The notes below the pieces were generated by a model. That model did no database searches. It had not been told where the DNA came from and saw only the letters and a program-made list of their open reading frames with translations. This document shows positions 56,584 to 64,000 of a stretch of DNA of 64,000 nt, in pieces (the stretch's first letter is position 1; each line of letters starts with the position of its first letter). Made by a program: the position numbers and the translations under genes. The DNA is from Phascolarctobacterium_A succinatutens_B. GTDB lineage: Bacteria > Bacillota > Negativicutes > Acidaminococcales > Acidaminococcaceae. The DNA lies in assembly GCF_958453765.1 (NCBI RefSeq), contig NZ_CAUDZA010000001.1, forward strand, positions 1 through 64,000, given 5' to 3'.

Positions 56584-57621
56584 TTATGCCTGCTTAGCCT
56601 TAAACCACCACGCCAGCAGCGGCGGGATAAAGATATTTATCACCAACACTCGCACCAGCTGATAGGTCAGGATAATTGAAACATTCTCACCCATACTCAT
56701 ACCGGCTAAAGACATTTCGGCTATACCTCCCGGCGCCATCGCCAGGAACGCCGTTACCAGCGAAAAGCCGTAGCGTGCGGAAAGCACATTAGCCATACCG
56801 ATGCTCACAACAATGAGTATCGCCGTACCGATAAGAATATAAGGCACCATTTTTTCTGATTTTACGATGCGGTCCGCATCAAGCTGCATACCCATAAACA
56901 GACCGATGCTGGCCTGCGCCGCTGCCATGAGCCAAAAAGGCACAGGCTGCACACCGCCGTCAAAGACGGAAAATGCAGCCGTCGCCAAAATCGGTCCTAA
57001 CAGTTTCGGTGTCGGCATATGTATTTTCGTTGCTATAAAGCTGCCCAATATAGACAATGGCACTACAACAAGCCAATGTACTCCGCCATGGTTGGGCAAT
57101 GCTACGCTGCTGCCTGTCACCTGCGCATGCAAAAGCCAGATTACAAGAAACGGCACAGTAATAACTACGCCCAGCAGACGCAGCACTTGCATCACCATGA
57201 CAACGTTGGGGTTGACCTCCTTGTCGTCCTCGCAAAGCAGCATCGTCAGCGTCATGCCTCCGGGAAGCATACCCATAATGCAGCTTTTGAGGTTTTCCCG
57301 CGCCAGCTTTGCCGTAATAAAGGCCAAGGCAATACTGGCAGCCAAAATAACTATCGTTGCTTCCGCTACACCAACCAGCTCAGCCAAAAAGTTATTCCAA
57401 GTATCCGAGGTAAAGGTAGAACCGATACCGTAGCCCGCAACCATCAATGCATATTCGCGCCATTGCTTGGGCCAGCTCACATCGCTGCGATGCGTCAGTG
57501 TTTTGCAAAGCAGAGCAGTCATCAAGCCGCCCAGTAAAAACGGTATCGGCAGATGCATGCGTACCAACAGACTTCCCAGGCAAAGCGCCATGATAAAAAG
57601 CAATAAGCGGTTTAAAAACAT
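56584..57621 (-). CDS. AbrB-family membrane protein
   Basis: Polytopic protein of 345 residues with about ten segments in two repeats, each with PIPFLLGGLMT / PTPKLLGPILA-type and LPGGMTLT / APGGIAEM motifs. Often annotated as AbrB-family transcriptional regulator or ammonia monooxygenase-like, but the sequence is clearly a membrane transporter-like protein. Substrate unknown. It lies 5 nt after engB, so it is co-transcribed with the lon-engB end of the cluster. Confidence 0.88.
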   Translation of the reverse strand: MFLNRLLLFIMALCLGSLLVRMHLPIPFLLGGLMTALLCKTLTHRSDVSWPKQWREYALMVAGYGIGSTFTSDTWNNFLAELVGVAEATIVILAASIALAFITAKLARENLKSCIMGMLPGGMTLTMLLCEDDKEVNPNVVMVMQVLRLLGVVITVPFLVIWLLHAQVTGSSVALPNHGGVHWLVVVPLSILGSFIATKIHMPTPKLLGPILATAAFSVFDGGVQPVPFWLMAAAQASIGLFMGMQLDADRIVKSEKMVPYILIGTAILIVVSIGMANVLSARYGFSLVTAFLAMAPGGIAEMSLAGMSMGENVSIILTYQLVRVLVINIFIPPLLAWWFKAKQA

Positions 57622-57626
57622 AGCTT

Positions 57627-58277
57627 CTACTCCTGCTCTACACCGTTAGCGGATAAAGCATTCATAATGCGTTCAATCAGCTCGCCGCGCATTGTATGCT
57701 GTGAGGAGGAATAAGTGATAATCTCATGCTCCTTCAGGCCCATTTCACGCTTAAAGAGTGCCTTTTGAGACATGGCCGCATTTTTAGAAAGCTTATCGGA
57801 TTTTGTCAGTACAACCTGTACCTTCAGGCCGCAGCTGCGCAGCCAGTTAAAGCATTCCATATCGCTGTCCATAGGCTTATGGCGAATATCAATCAGCTGG
57901 CAGACTACACCGAGGTTTTCGCTGCCGGATAAATATTTGCTAATAAAGCCGGACCATTGATCCTTATTATTATGGTTTGTTTTAGCAAAGCCATAACCGG
58001 GTAAATCTACCAGATAAAAAGAGGCTCTTTCATCCTCACCCTCAACTACGCGCTTAGCCTCCAGCTCGTAAAAATTGATGGTCTGAGTTTTACCGGGAGT
58101 AGAGCTTACGCGTGCCAGGCCGTTGCGGCGGCAGAGTGAATTGATAAGCGACGATTTGCCGACATTACTGCGGCCGATAAAGGCAGCCTCAATAAGAGCA
58201 GGCTGCGGATATTGGTCTGCGCGTACTGCGGAGGCCACATATTTAGCACGGATAATATCCCAATTATCTTTACTCAT
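57627..58277 (-). CDS. engB: ribosome biogenesis GTPase EngB (YsxC/YihA)
   Basis: Essential 50S-assembly GTPase. GRSNVGKSSLIN (G1), the threonine-containing switch STPGKTQTINFYE, DLPGYGFAK (G3) and LTKSDKL (G4) are all present. Length 216. Its start overlaps the lon stop by 8 nt, the classic lon-engB arrangement in Firmicutes. Confidence 0.96.
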   Translation of the reverse strand: MSKDNWDIIRAKYVASAVRADQYPQPALIEAAFIGRSNVGKSSLINSLCRRNGLARVSSTPGKTQTINFYELEAKRVVEGEDERASFYLVDLPGYGFAKTNHNNKDQWSGFISKYLSGSENLGVVCQLIDIRHKPMDSDMECFNWLRSCGLKVQVVLTKSDKLSKNAAMSQKALFKREMGLKEHEIITYSSSQHTMRGELIERIMNALSANGVEQE

Positions 58278-60603
58278 TTTTATCCTCCAATGCCAGCTTC
58301 AAAACATCATCAAGATGCTCAACAGGTATAAACTGCATTTCCTTGCGAATATTTTCCGGCAGCTCGTCCAGATCCTGCATATTGCGCTTTGGCAGCAGTA
58401 CTGTCTTTACGCCATAGCGATAAGCCGCCAGCATTTTTTCCTTAATACCGCCGACAGGCCATACCTTGCCGGACAGGGAAATTTCGCCGGTCATCGCCAG
58501 CTTGCCTTTAACCTTTTTACCTGTCAACGCCGATACCATGGCAGTAACCATAGTTACACCGGCAGACGGACCGTCCTTCGGCACAGCGCCCTCAGGCAGG
58601 TGGATATGGATATCCATCGTTTCGCCAAAGTTGGCGGCAATCCCCAGCGCTTCCGCGCGACTGCGAATATAAGTGTAGCCAGCCTGAGCCGACTCCTTCA
58701 TTACATCGCCCAGCTGACCGGTAAGCGTGAGGTTGCCTTTGCCCTTAAACGCCAGCACCTCTACCTTCAACAGCTCGCCGCCGACGCTGGTCCACGCCAG
58801 ACCATTAGCAACGCCAACACTGGATTTCAGACTGATATCATCATCAAGATAAATAACCGGTCCCAGATATTTTTCCAGATTTTTTTCTGTTACCTGAGCA
58901 CCCTTACCCTTGCCCTTGACAATCTTGAAGGCAACCTTGCGGCAGATACCTGCCAGCTTGCGTTCCAGATTACGCACGCCTGCTTCCCTGGTATAGTCGT
59001 GAATTACACGGCGGATAGCCTTTTCGCTGACGCTGACCTTGTATTTTTCCAGGCCGTTCAGCTTCAGCTCCTTAGGCAGCAAATGCAGCTGAGCAATCTT
59101 AACCTTTTCTTCGTCAGTATAGCTGCTCAGCTGGATAATCTCCAGACGGTCCAACAGAGCCGGCGGAATAGTATCTACAGCATTTGCCGTTACAATCCAG
59201 AATACATGCGACAAATCAAACGGGAATTCAATAAAGTGATCACTGAAGCTGTTGTTCTGCTCCGGATCAAGCACCTCCAAAAGCGCTGAAGCCGGATCTC
59301 CGCGAAAATCAGAAGCCATTTTATCAATCTCGTCCAACAGGAATACCGGGTTCATGCAGCCGCAAGTCTGCATACCGTGAATAATACGGCCCGGCATAGA
59401 ACCGATATAGGTACGGCGATGACCGCGGATTTCCGCTTCATCACGCACACCGCCCAAAGAAACGCGGGTAAATTTACGCTTAATAGCCTTGGCAATGCTG
59501 CTCGCCAAGCTTGTTTTGCCTACACCCGGAGGTCCTACCAGACACAGAATCGGTCCGCGTGTGCTTTTGGACAACGCACGCACTGCCAGATATTCCAGAA
59601 TGCGCTCCTTAACCTTCTTCAGGCCGTAGTGGTCATTATCAAGAACAGCCTGCGCCTTATCCAAATCAAAATTATCCTTAGTGAATTTGCCCCAAGGCAA
59701 TGCCAGCAAAGAATCAATATAGGTGCGGATTACCGCTCCCTCCGGCGTCATCGGCGGCATTTTCGCCAGACGTCCCAGCTCCTTGTTGATTTTTTCCGCT
59801 ACATTTTGCGGCATTTTCAGCTTGGACATCTGCTCCTTGTACTCAGCGATTTCTGCCTGTACGTCTTCGTTTTCGCCAAGCTCCTTGCTGATAGCCTTAA
59901 TCTGTTCACGCAGATAATATTCCTTCTGATTCTGCTCCACCTGCTGGTGTACCTGTTCGGAAATATTTTTTGCTACATCGGCAATTTCCTGCTCACGCAC
60001 CAGAATCTCGTATAATTTACGCAGACGCAACTTCAGCGGCGCCATTTCCAACAGCTCTTCCTTTTCGGTCAAAGACAGCGGCAGATAACCGACAATAATA
60101 TCAGGCACCTTGCTTAAATCAGTACGCGATTTAAGCGACTGCACCGTATCAGGATTAACCTTTTTCGTAAGCAGTACCCATTGCTCAAAGGCATCCAGAA
60201 GCAGACGGCGCAGGCCTTCTGCTTCTGCATCTACAGCATCGTCAGCAGGCACTACTTCTACCTCACCGACAAAGAACTCCTGCTCATTCTCATGAACCTC
60301 TGCCGCATTCAGTACATGTACGCGCTCCAGGCCTTCTACCAACAAACGCACTGCGCCGTTAGGAAGCTGCAGCTTTTGCTTGATATTAGCCAGAACGCCC
60401 CATTCATATAAATCATCAGCAGCAACATTTTCCTGCTCAGGCTGTTTTTGCCCGACCAGAATAATTTGCTTGTCTGTAGCTTCGGCTGCGTCAATAGCAG
60501 CTATAGATTTTTCTCGGCCGACGTCCAAATTGGCAATCATGCCCGGAAAAATCAAAACGCCCCTCAAAGCCAGCAGGGGCTTGGTAATTATCAAATTAGC
60601 CAT
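58270..60603 (-). CDS. lon: ATP-dependent protease LonA
   Basis: Cytoplasmic AAA+ protease of 777 residues. N-terminal substrate-binding domain (about 1-300), Walker A GPPGVGKTSLASS near 350, Walker B VFLLDEIDKM. The C-terminal protease domain has Ser in PKDGPSAGVTM and Lys in GGIKEKMLAA as the catalytic dyad. It lies 123 nt after clpX, whose terminator is in the gap, so it may be partly independent. Confidence 0.97.
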   Translation of the reverse strand: MANLIITKPLLALRGVLIFPGMIANLDVGREKSIAAIDAAEATDKQIILVGQKQPEQENVAADDLYEWGVLANIKQKLQLPNGAVRLLVEGLERVHVLNAAEVHENEQEFFVGEVEVVPADDAVDAEAEGLRRLLLDAFEQWVLLTKKVNPDTVQSLKSRTDLSKVPDIIVGYLPLSLTEKEELLEMAPLKLRLRKLYEILVREQEIADVAKNISEQVHQQVEQNQKEYYLREQIKAISKELGENEDVQAEIAEYKEQMSKLKMPQNVAEKINKELGRLAKMPPMTPEGAVIRTYIDSLLALPWGKFTKDNFDLDKAQAVLDNDHYGLKKVKERILEYLAVRALSKSTRGPILCLVGPPGVGKTSLASSIAKAIKRKFTRVSLGGVRDEAEIRGHRRTYIGSMPGRIIHGMQTCGCMNPVFLLDEIDKMASDFRGDPASALLEVLDPEQNNSFSDHFIEFPFDLSHVFWIVTANAVDTIPPALLDRLEIIQLSSYTDEEKVKIAQLHLLPKELKLNGLEKYKVSVSEKAIRRVIHDYTREAGVRNLERKLAGICRKVAFKIVKGKGKGAQVTEKNLEKYLGPVIYLDDDISLKSSVGVANGLAWTSVGGELLKVEVLAFKGKGNLTLTGQLGDVMKESAQAGYTYIRSRAEALGIAANFGETMDIHIHLPEGAVPKDGPSAGVTMVTAMVSALTGKKVKGKLAMTGEISLSGKVWPVGGIKEKMLAAYRYGVKTVLLPKRNMQDLDELPENIRKEMQFIPVEHLDDVLKLALEDKNE

Positions 60604-60681
60604 ATAATCCCTCCTTAAGCTCCCAAAACAAGAGAGAAATTTATCGGCAGTACGCTTACAGGCATACTTGCCACAGCGATA

Positions 60682-60714
60682 AAATAAGGGAGAAGGTATA
60701 TTAATCCTTCCCCC
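60682..60714 (-). terminator. terminator after clpX
   Basis: GGGGGAAGG/CCTTCTCCC (loop about 9 nt) followed by TTATTTTAT on the minus strand. Confidence 0.65.
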
Positions 60715-60726
60715 TTAGATATTTTG

Positions 60727-61977
60727 TTATTTTGTAAGCATTTGCGGCTCGCAATGCTGGCGTATAGTAGCTTCAGTAACAATGCACTTTGTTACATCAT
60801 CACGGGAAGGAACATCATACATTACGTTACGCATGGTGGATTCAATAATAGATCTCAGGCCACGCGCTCCGGCATTACGTTTCAATGCTTCCTCAGCAAT
60901 AGCAGTCAGAGCACCCGGCTCAAACTCCAAATCCACGCCATCCATTTCCAGGAAACGCTGGTATTGTTTAACCAACGCATTACGCGGCTCAGTCAGTATT
61001 TGTACCAGTGCAGCCTCATCCAGCGGATTGAGTGTTACTACTACCGGCATACGTCCTGCAAATTCCGGAATAATACCGAACTTCATGATATCCTCAGGCA
61101 ATACCTTGGCAAATACAGCCTCATTATCAACCTCTTCCTTACGGCGGATATCAGCACCAAAGCCCAAGTTTTTCTTACCAACACGGGCATTGATGATATG
61201 CTCCAGTCCTGCAAAGGCACCACCGCAGATAAACAGGATATTAGTTGTATCAATATTGATAAACTCCTGATGCGGATGCTTACGTCCGCCCTTAGGCGGA
61301 ACGCTGGCAACAGTACCTTCAAGGATTTTCAGCAGAGCCTGCTGAACACCTTCACCGGAAACATCACGGGTAATGGAAACGTTTTCAGATTTACGGGCAA
61401 TTTTATCAATCTCGTCGATATAGATAATGCCGCGTTGAGCAGCTTCAATGTCATAATCGGCATTGCTGATAAGCTTAAGCAGAATGTTTTCAACATCCTC
61501 GCCTACATAGCCTGCTTCCGTTAAGGTAGTAGCATCAGCAATAGCAAAGGGAACCTGCAGAATCTTTGCCAGAGTCTGGGCGAGCAGTGTTTTGCCGCTG
61601 CCGGTAGGGCCGAGCATCAGAATATTGGATTTCTGCAGCTCCAAGTCGCGTTTGGACTCCGGATTTTGAATTTCGTAGTTGATTCTCTTGTAATGATTAT
61701 ATACTGCTACGGACAAGGTTTTTTTAGCCTCATCCTGACCAATAACATACTCATCTAAGATTGCCTTGATTTCCTGAGGCTTCGGCAGATCAGCTGCATT
61801 AGCCAACTGCTCGGCAGCATCGCTTTCTTTTTCCTCGTCAAGCATGGATTTGCAGAAGTCGACACACTCATCGCAGATAAATACACCACGACCGGAAATC
61901 AGTCTTTTTACCTGACCTTCACGCTTGCCGCAAAAGGAACAGCATGGTTTTCCATCATGTCCTTCATCAAAATTCAT
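60727..61977 (-). CDS. clpX: ClpX unfoldase of the ClpXP protease
   Basis: AAA+ hexameric unfoldase of 416 residues. The N-terminal C4 zinc-binding domain (CSFCGKREGQVKRLI, then CDECVDFC) spans residues 12-45. Walker A GPTGSGKTLLAQTLA is near 115-129, Walker B IIYIDEIDKI. The GYVGEDVE pore loop and the IGF-type loop that docks ClpP are in the usual places. It lies 25 nt after clpP. Confidence 0.97.
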   Translation of the reverse strand: MNFDEGHDGKPCCSFCGKREGQVKRLISGRGVFICDECVDFCKSMLDEEKESDAAEQLANAADLPKPQEIKAILDEYVIGQDEAKKTLSVAVYNHYKRINYEIQNPESKRDLELQKSNILMLGPTGSGKTLLAQTLAKILQVPFAIADATTLTEAGYVGEDVENILLKLISNADYDIEAAQRGIIYIDEIDKIARKSENVSITRDVSGEGVQQALLKILEGTVASVPPKGGRKHPHQEFINIDTTNILFICGGAFAGLEHIINARVGKKNLGFGADIRRKEEVDNEAVFAKVLPEDIMKFGIIPEFAGRMPVVVTLNPLDEAALVQILTEPRNALVKQYQRFLEMDGVDLEFEPGALTAIAEEALKRNAGARGLRSIIESTMRNVMYDVPSRDDVTKCIVTEATIRQHCEPQMLTK

Positions 61978-62002
61978 ATTTTAAATCTCCTTATAGTATA
62001 TC

Positions 62003-62596
62003 TTACTCTGCAGATTTACTACGGGAAACAACCTCATCAATCAGGCCATATTCCTTAGCTTCTTTGCTTGTCAGATAATGATCGCGCTCGGTATCGACAG
62101 CAATTTTTTCCACTGTCTGACCGGTATGCTTTGCCAGTACCTGGTTCATTTCTTCACGGATACGCAGGATTTCACGGGCATGGATTTCAATCTCCGTTGC
62201 CTGGCCCTGTGCACCGCCCAAGGGCTGATGAATCATAACACGGGAATACGGCAATGCAAAACGCTTGCCCGGCGCGCCTGCTGCCAGGAGCACAGATGCC
62301 ATGCTGGCAGCCATGCCCATGCAGATAGTAGAAACGTCAGGCTTAATATACTGCATCGTATCATAAATAGCCATGCCGGCGCTTACGCTTCCGCCGGGGC
62401 TGTTAATATACAGATGGATGTCTTTGTCCGGATCCTCGGACTCAAGGAACAATAACTGAGCAATGACAACATTTGCCATATTGTCATCAATCGGACCGGT
62501 AACGAAAACAATCCTATCCTTCAAAAGACGTGAATAAATATCATAGGAACGTTCTCCACGACTAGATTGTTCAACAACGATAGGCACATAATTCAT
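62003..62596 (-). CDS. clpP: ClpP serine protease subunit
   Basis: Tetradecameric peptidase. The catalytic triad can be read: Ser98 in GMAASMAS, His123 in MIHQPLGG, Asp172 in DTERD. Length 197. It follows tig by 36 nt and precedes clpX. Confidence 0.97.
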   Translation of the reverse strand: MNYVPIVVEQSSRGERSYDIYSRLLKDRIVFVTGPIDDNMANVVIAQLLFLESEDPDKDIHLYINSPGGSVSAGMAIYDTMQYIKPDVSTICMGMAASMASVLLAAGAPGKRFALPYSRVMIHQPLGGAQGQATEIEIHAREILRIREEMNQVLAKHTGQTVEKIAVDTERDHYLTSKEAKEYGLIDEVVSRSKSAE

Positions 62597-62632
62597 TTTG
62601 TCACACTCCTTTACTGTAAGTATAACCCAAAA

Positions 62633-63916
62633 TTATTTTGCGCTGTCGATAACAACGTGAGCAGCTTTGCGGCGCAGGATGTTAGCCAGCAGCAGGCCCA
62701 TGGTGCCGTTGCCTTTGATGATTTTCTTAACTTCTTCAGGAGAAGCGCCGTGTTGTGCGGAAATAGCAGCGATTTCTGCATCAACGTCAGCCATGTCAAC
62801 CTGAATGTCTTCAGCTTTAGCGATAGCGTCCAGAACAAGGTCGGTCTTAACGTTTTCTTCAGCAACCGGGCGTTGGTTTTCACGGATTTTAGCCATGTCC
62901 AAACCGGTGTATTGCATGTACATGTCCAGGCTCATTTTACGGCTTTCCAGGCTCATTTTCATTTCTTCAACCATTTGGCTGATTTTGTCTTCGATCATGA
63001 TTTCCGGAACGCTGAATTTAGCGTTAGCTACAGCCAGGTCAATCAGTTCATGTTCGTATTCAGCTTTAGCGTTAGCTTCAGCAGCTTTTTGCATACGCTC
63101 TTTGTAGTTAGCACGCAGCTCTTCTACAGTTTTGAAGTCGGTCTTGGAAGCAACATATTCGTCGTTCAGTTCCGGCAGCTCTTTGCGTTTTACGTCTTGG
63201 ATGTTTACTTTGAAGATAGCTTCTTTGCCAGCCAGGTCTTTAACAAAGTAATCTTCCGGGAAGGTTACTTCTACGTCAGTGGAATCGCCTTTGGACAGGC
63301 CAACCAGTTGATCTTCGAAGCCGGGGATGAAGGAGTTGGAGCCAACTTCCAGAGGATAGCCTTTGCCTTCGCCGCCGCTGAACGGTTCACCGTCAACGGT
63401 ACCAGCAAAGTCGATGATAGCGAAGTCGCCTTTTTCAATTACAGCGCCTTCTTCAGCAACTACCATTTTAGCGTCGCGGCCCATCATGTCTTTAATTTGA
63501 GCGTCAACCTGCTCGTCGGTTACTTCAACTTCTTTTTTCTCTACATGCAGACCTTTGTATTCGCCCAGTTCCGGTTCCGGTTTCAGGGTTACTTTAATGG
63601 TCAGTTCCATATCTTTGCCTTCTTCGAAGGTAGATTCTTCAACTTTAGGATCGGATACAGGGATCAGTTTTTCCTGGTCCAGAGCTTCGCTGTATGCTTT
63701 GTTAGCAACAATTTCAAAAGCTTCTTGTTTTACAGCTTCTTTGCCATAGTGCATTTCAATGATAGCACGCGGAGCTTTGCCTTTACGGAAGCCAGGGATA
63801 TTTGCCTGGTCAGAAATTTTTTGTACAGCCTTTTTATAGCCTGCGTTTACCTCAGCAGCCGGAGCGGTAATTTTTAAAGTTGCCTCATTTTCTACTCTTT
63901 CAACAGTAACGTTCAT
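62633..63916 (-). CDS. tig: trigger factor
   Basis: Ribosome-associated chaperone and prolyl isomerase. The N-terminal ribosome-binding domain includes GFRKGKAPRAIIE (residues about 41-53), the signature loop. The FKBP-like domain (about 155-245) has IDFAGTVDGEPFSGGEGKGY in outline, and the long helical C-terminus (250-427) is present. GGGAGG is 9 nt before the ATG. First gene of tig-clpP-clpX; the upstream 84 bases to the window edge hold no sure promoter. Confidence 0.97.
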   Translation of the reverse strand: MNVTVERVENEATLKITAPAAEVNAGYKKAVQKISDQANIPGFRKGKAPRAIIEMHYGKEAVKQEAFEIVANKAYSEALDQEKLIPVSDPKVEESTFEEGKDMELTIKVTLKPEPELGEYKGLHVEKKEVEVTDEQVDAQIKDMMGRDAKMVVAEEGAVIEKGDFAIIDFAGTVDGEPFSGGEGKGYPLEVGSNSFIPGFEDQLVGLSKGDSTDVEVTFPEDYFVKDLAGKEAIFKVNIQDVKRKELPELNDEYVASKTDFKTVEELRANYKERMQKAAEANAKAEYEHELIDLAVANAKFSVPEIMIEDKISQMVEEMKMSLESRKMSLDMYMQYTGLDMAKIRENQRPVAEENVKTDLVLDAIAKAEDIQVDMADVDAEIAAISAQHGASPEEVKKIIKGNGTMGLLLANILRRKAAHVVIDSAK

Positions 63917-64000
63917 TAATAAAATCCTCCCTTAAATTTATGTGGGTAAAAAATAATATAATCGGATTAAACTGTCAGCCTTCCTTAGCGAAAATGTGCT

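Overview
The window is bacterial chromosome (both ends open), with nearly all genes on the minus strand. Gene content points to a Negativicutes bacterium of the Acidaminococcaceae type, close to Phascolarctobacterium (inference, no search run). Firmicutes-style features include a T-box leader on valS, tig-clpP-clpX-lon-engB in the usual order, SD-rich starts and several riboswitches. Diderm-type physiology is suggested by an O-antigen-ligase-like gene and TRAP uptake. The succinate-to-propionate pathway is suggested by split methylmalonyl-CoA mutase genes with meaB, plus a DASS dicarboxylate carrier.

Layout. 0.1-0.8 kb: three tRNA-Leu genes. 0.8-5.5 kb: lytic transglycosylase, coaE, mutM and polA in one compact run. 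5.6-10.8 kb: an unknown gene, an O-antigen-ligase-like gene, folC and a DUF805 protein, with dispersed GC-rich repeats. 10.9-13.3 kb: two near-identical ~350-bp elements, each encoding the same 29-residue hydrophobic peptide with convergent promoters and a shared terminator, on either side of a DUF4143 ATPase gene. 13.3-19.3 kb: two exported unknowns, valS with its T-box, and an OFA-family carrier behind a probable ZTP riboswitch. 19.6-25.9 kb: metal section, feoA-feoA-feoB-Cys-rich protein and a His-rich P1B ATPase. 26-31.5 kb: a five-gene nickel/peptide-type ABC importer behind a cobalamin riboswitch. 31.6-36.4 kb: MATE pump, AstE-like deacylase, CDF exporter behind a NiCo riboswitch, and a frameshifted binding-protein gene. 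36.5-44.6 kb: glycerol kinase, a TRAP system, a divergent phosphodiesterase, a LacI regulator and azlCD. 45-48.3 kb: DASS carrier, two related small proteins and a LysR regulator. 48.5-56 kb: an orphan cobalamin riboswitch, then the meaB/mutB/mutA/MsrA-like operon read from its own cobalamin riboswitch. 56.2-56.4 kb: a tiny operon of 18-19-residue aromatic peptides. 56.6-64 kb: AbrB-family membrane protein and the protein quality-control cluster.

How the parts connect. Cobalt and cobalamin run through the window: a B12-controlled importer, a Co/Ni-controlled exporter, a B12-dependent mutase with its G-protein chaperone, and a free-standing B12 riboswitch. Glycerol and phosphodiester use is suggested by glpK, the phosphodiesterase, TRAP and LacI grouping, where the two divergent promoters share phased repeats. 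The strongest candidates for something undescribed are the duplicated peptide/antisense element, the tandem micro-peptide operon and the orphan cobalamin riboswitch.
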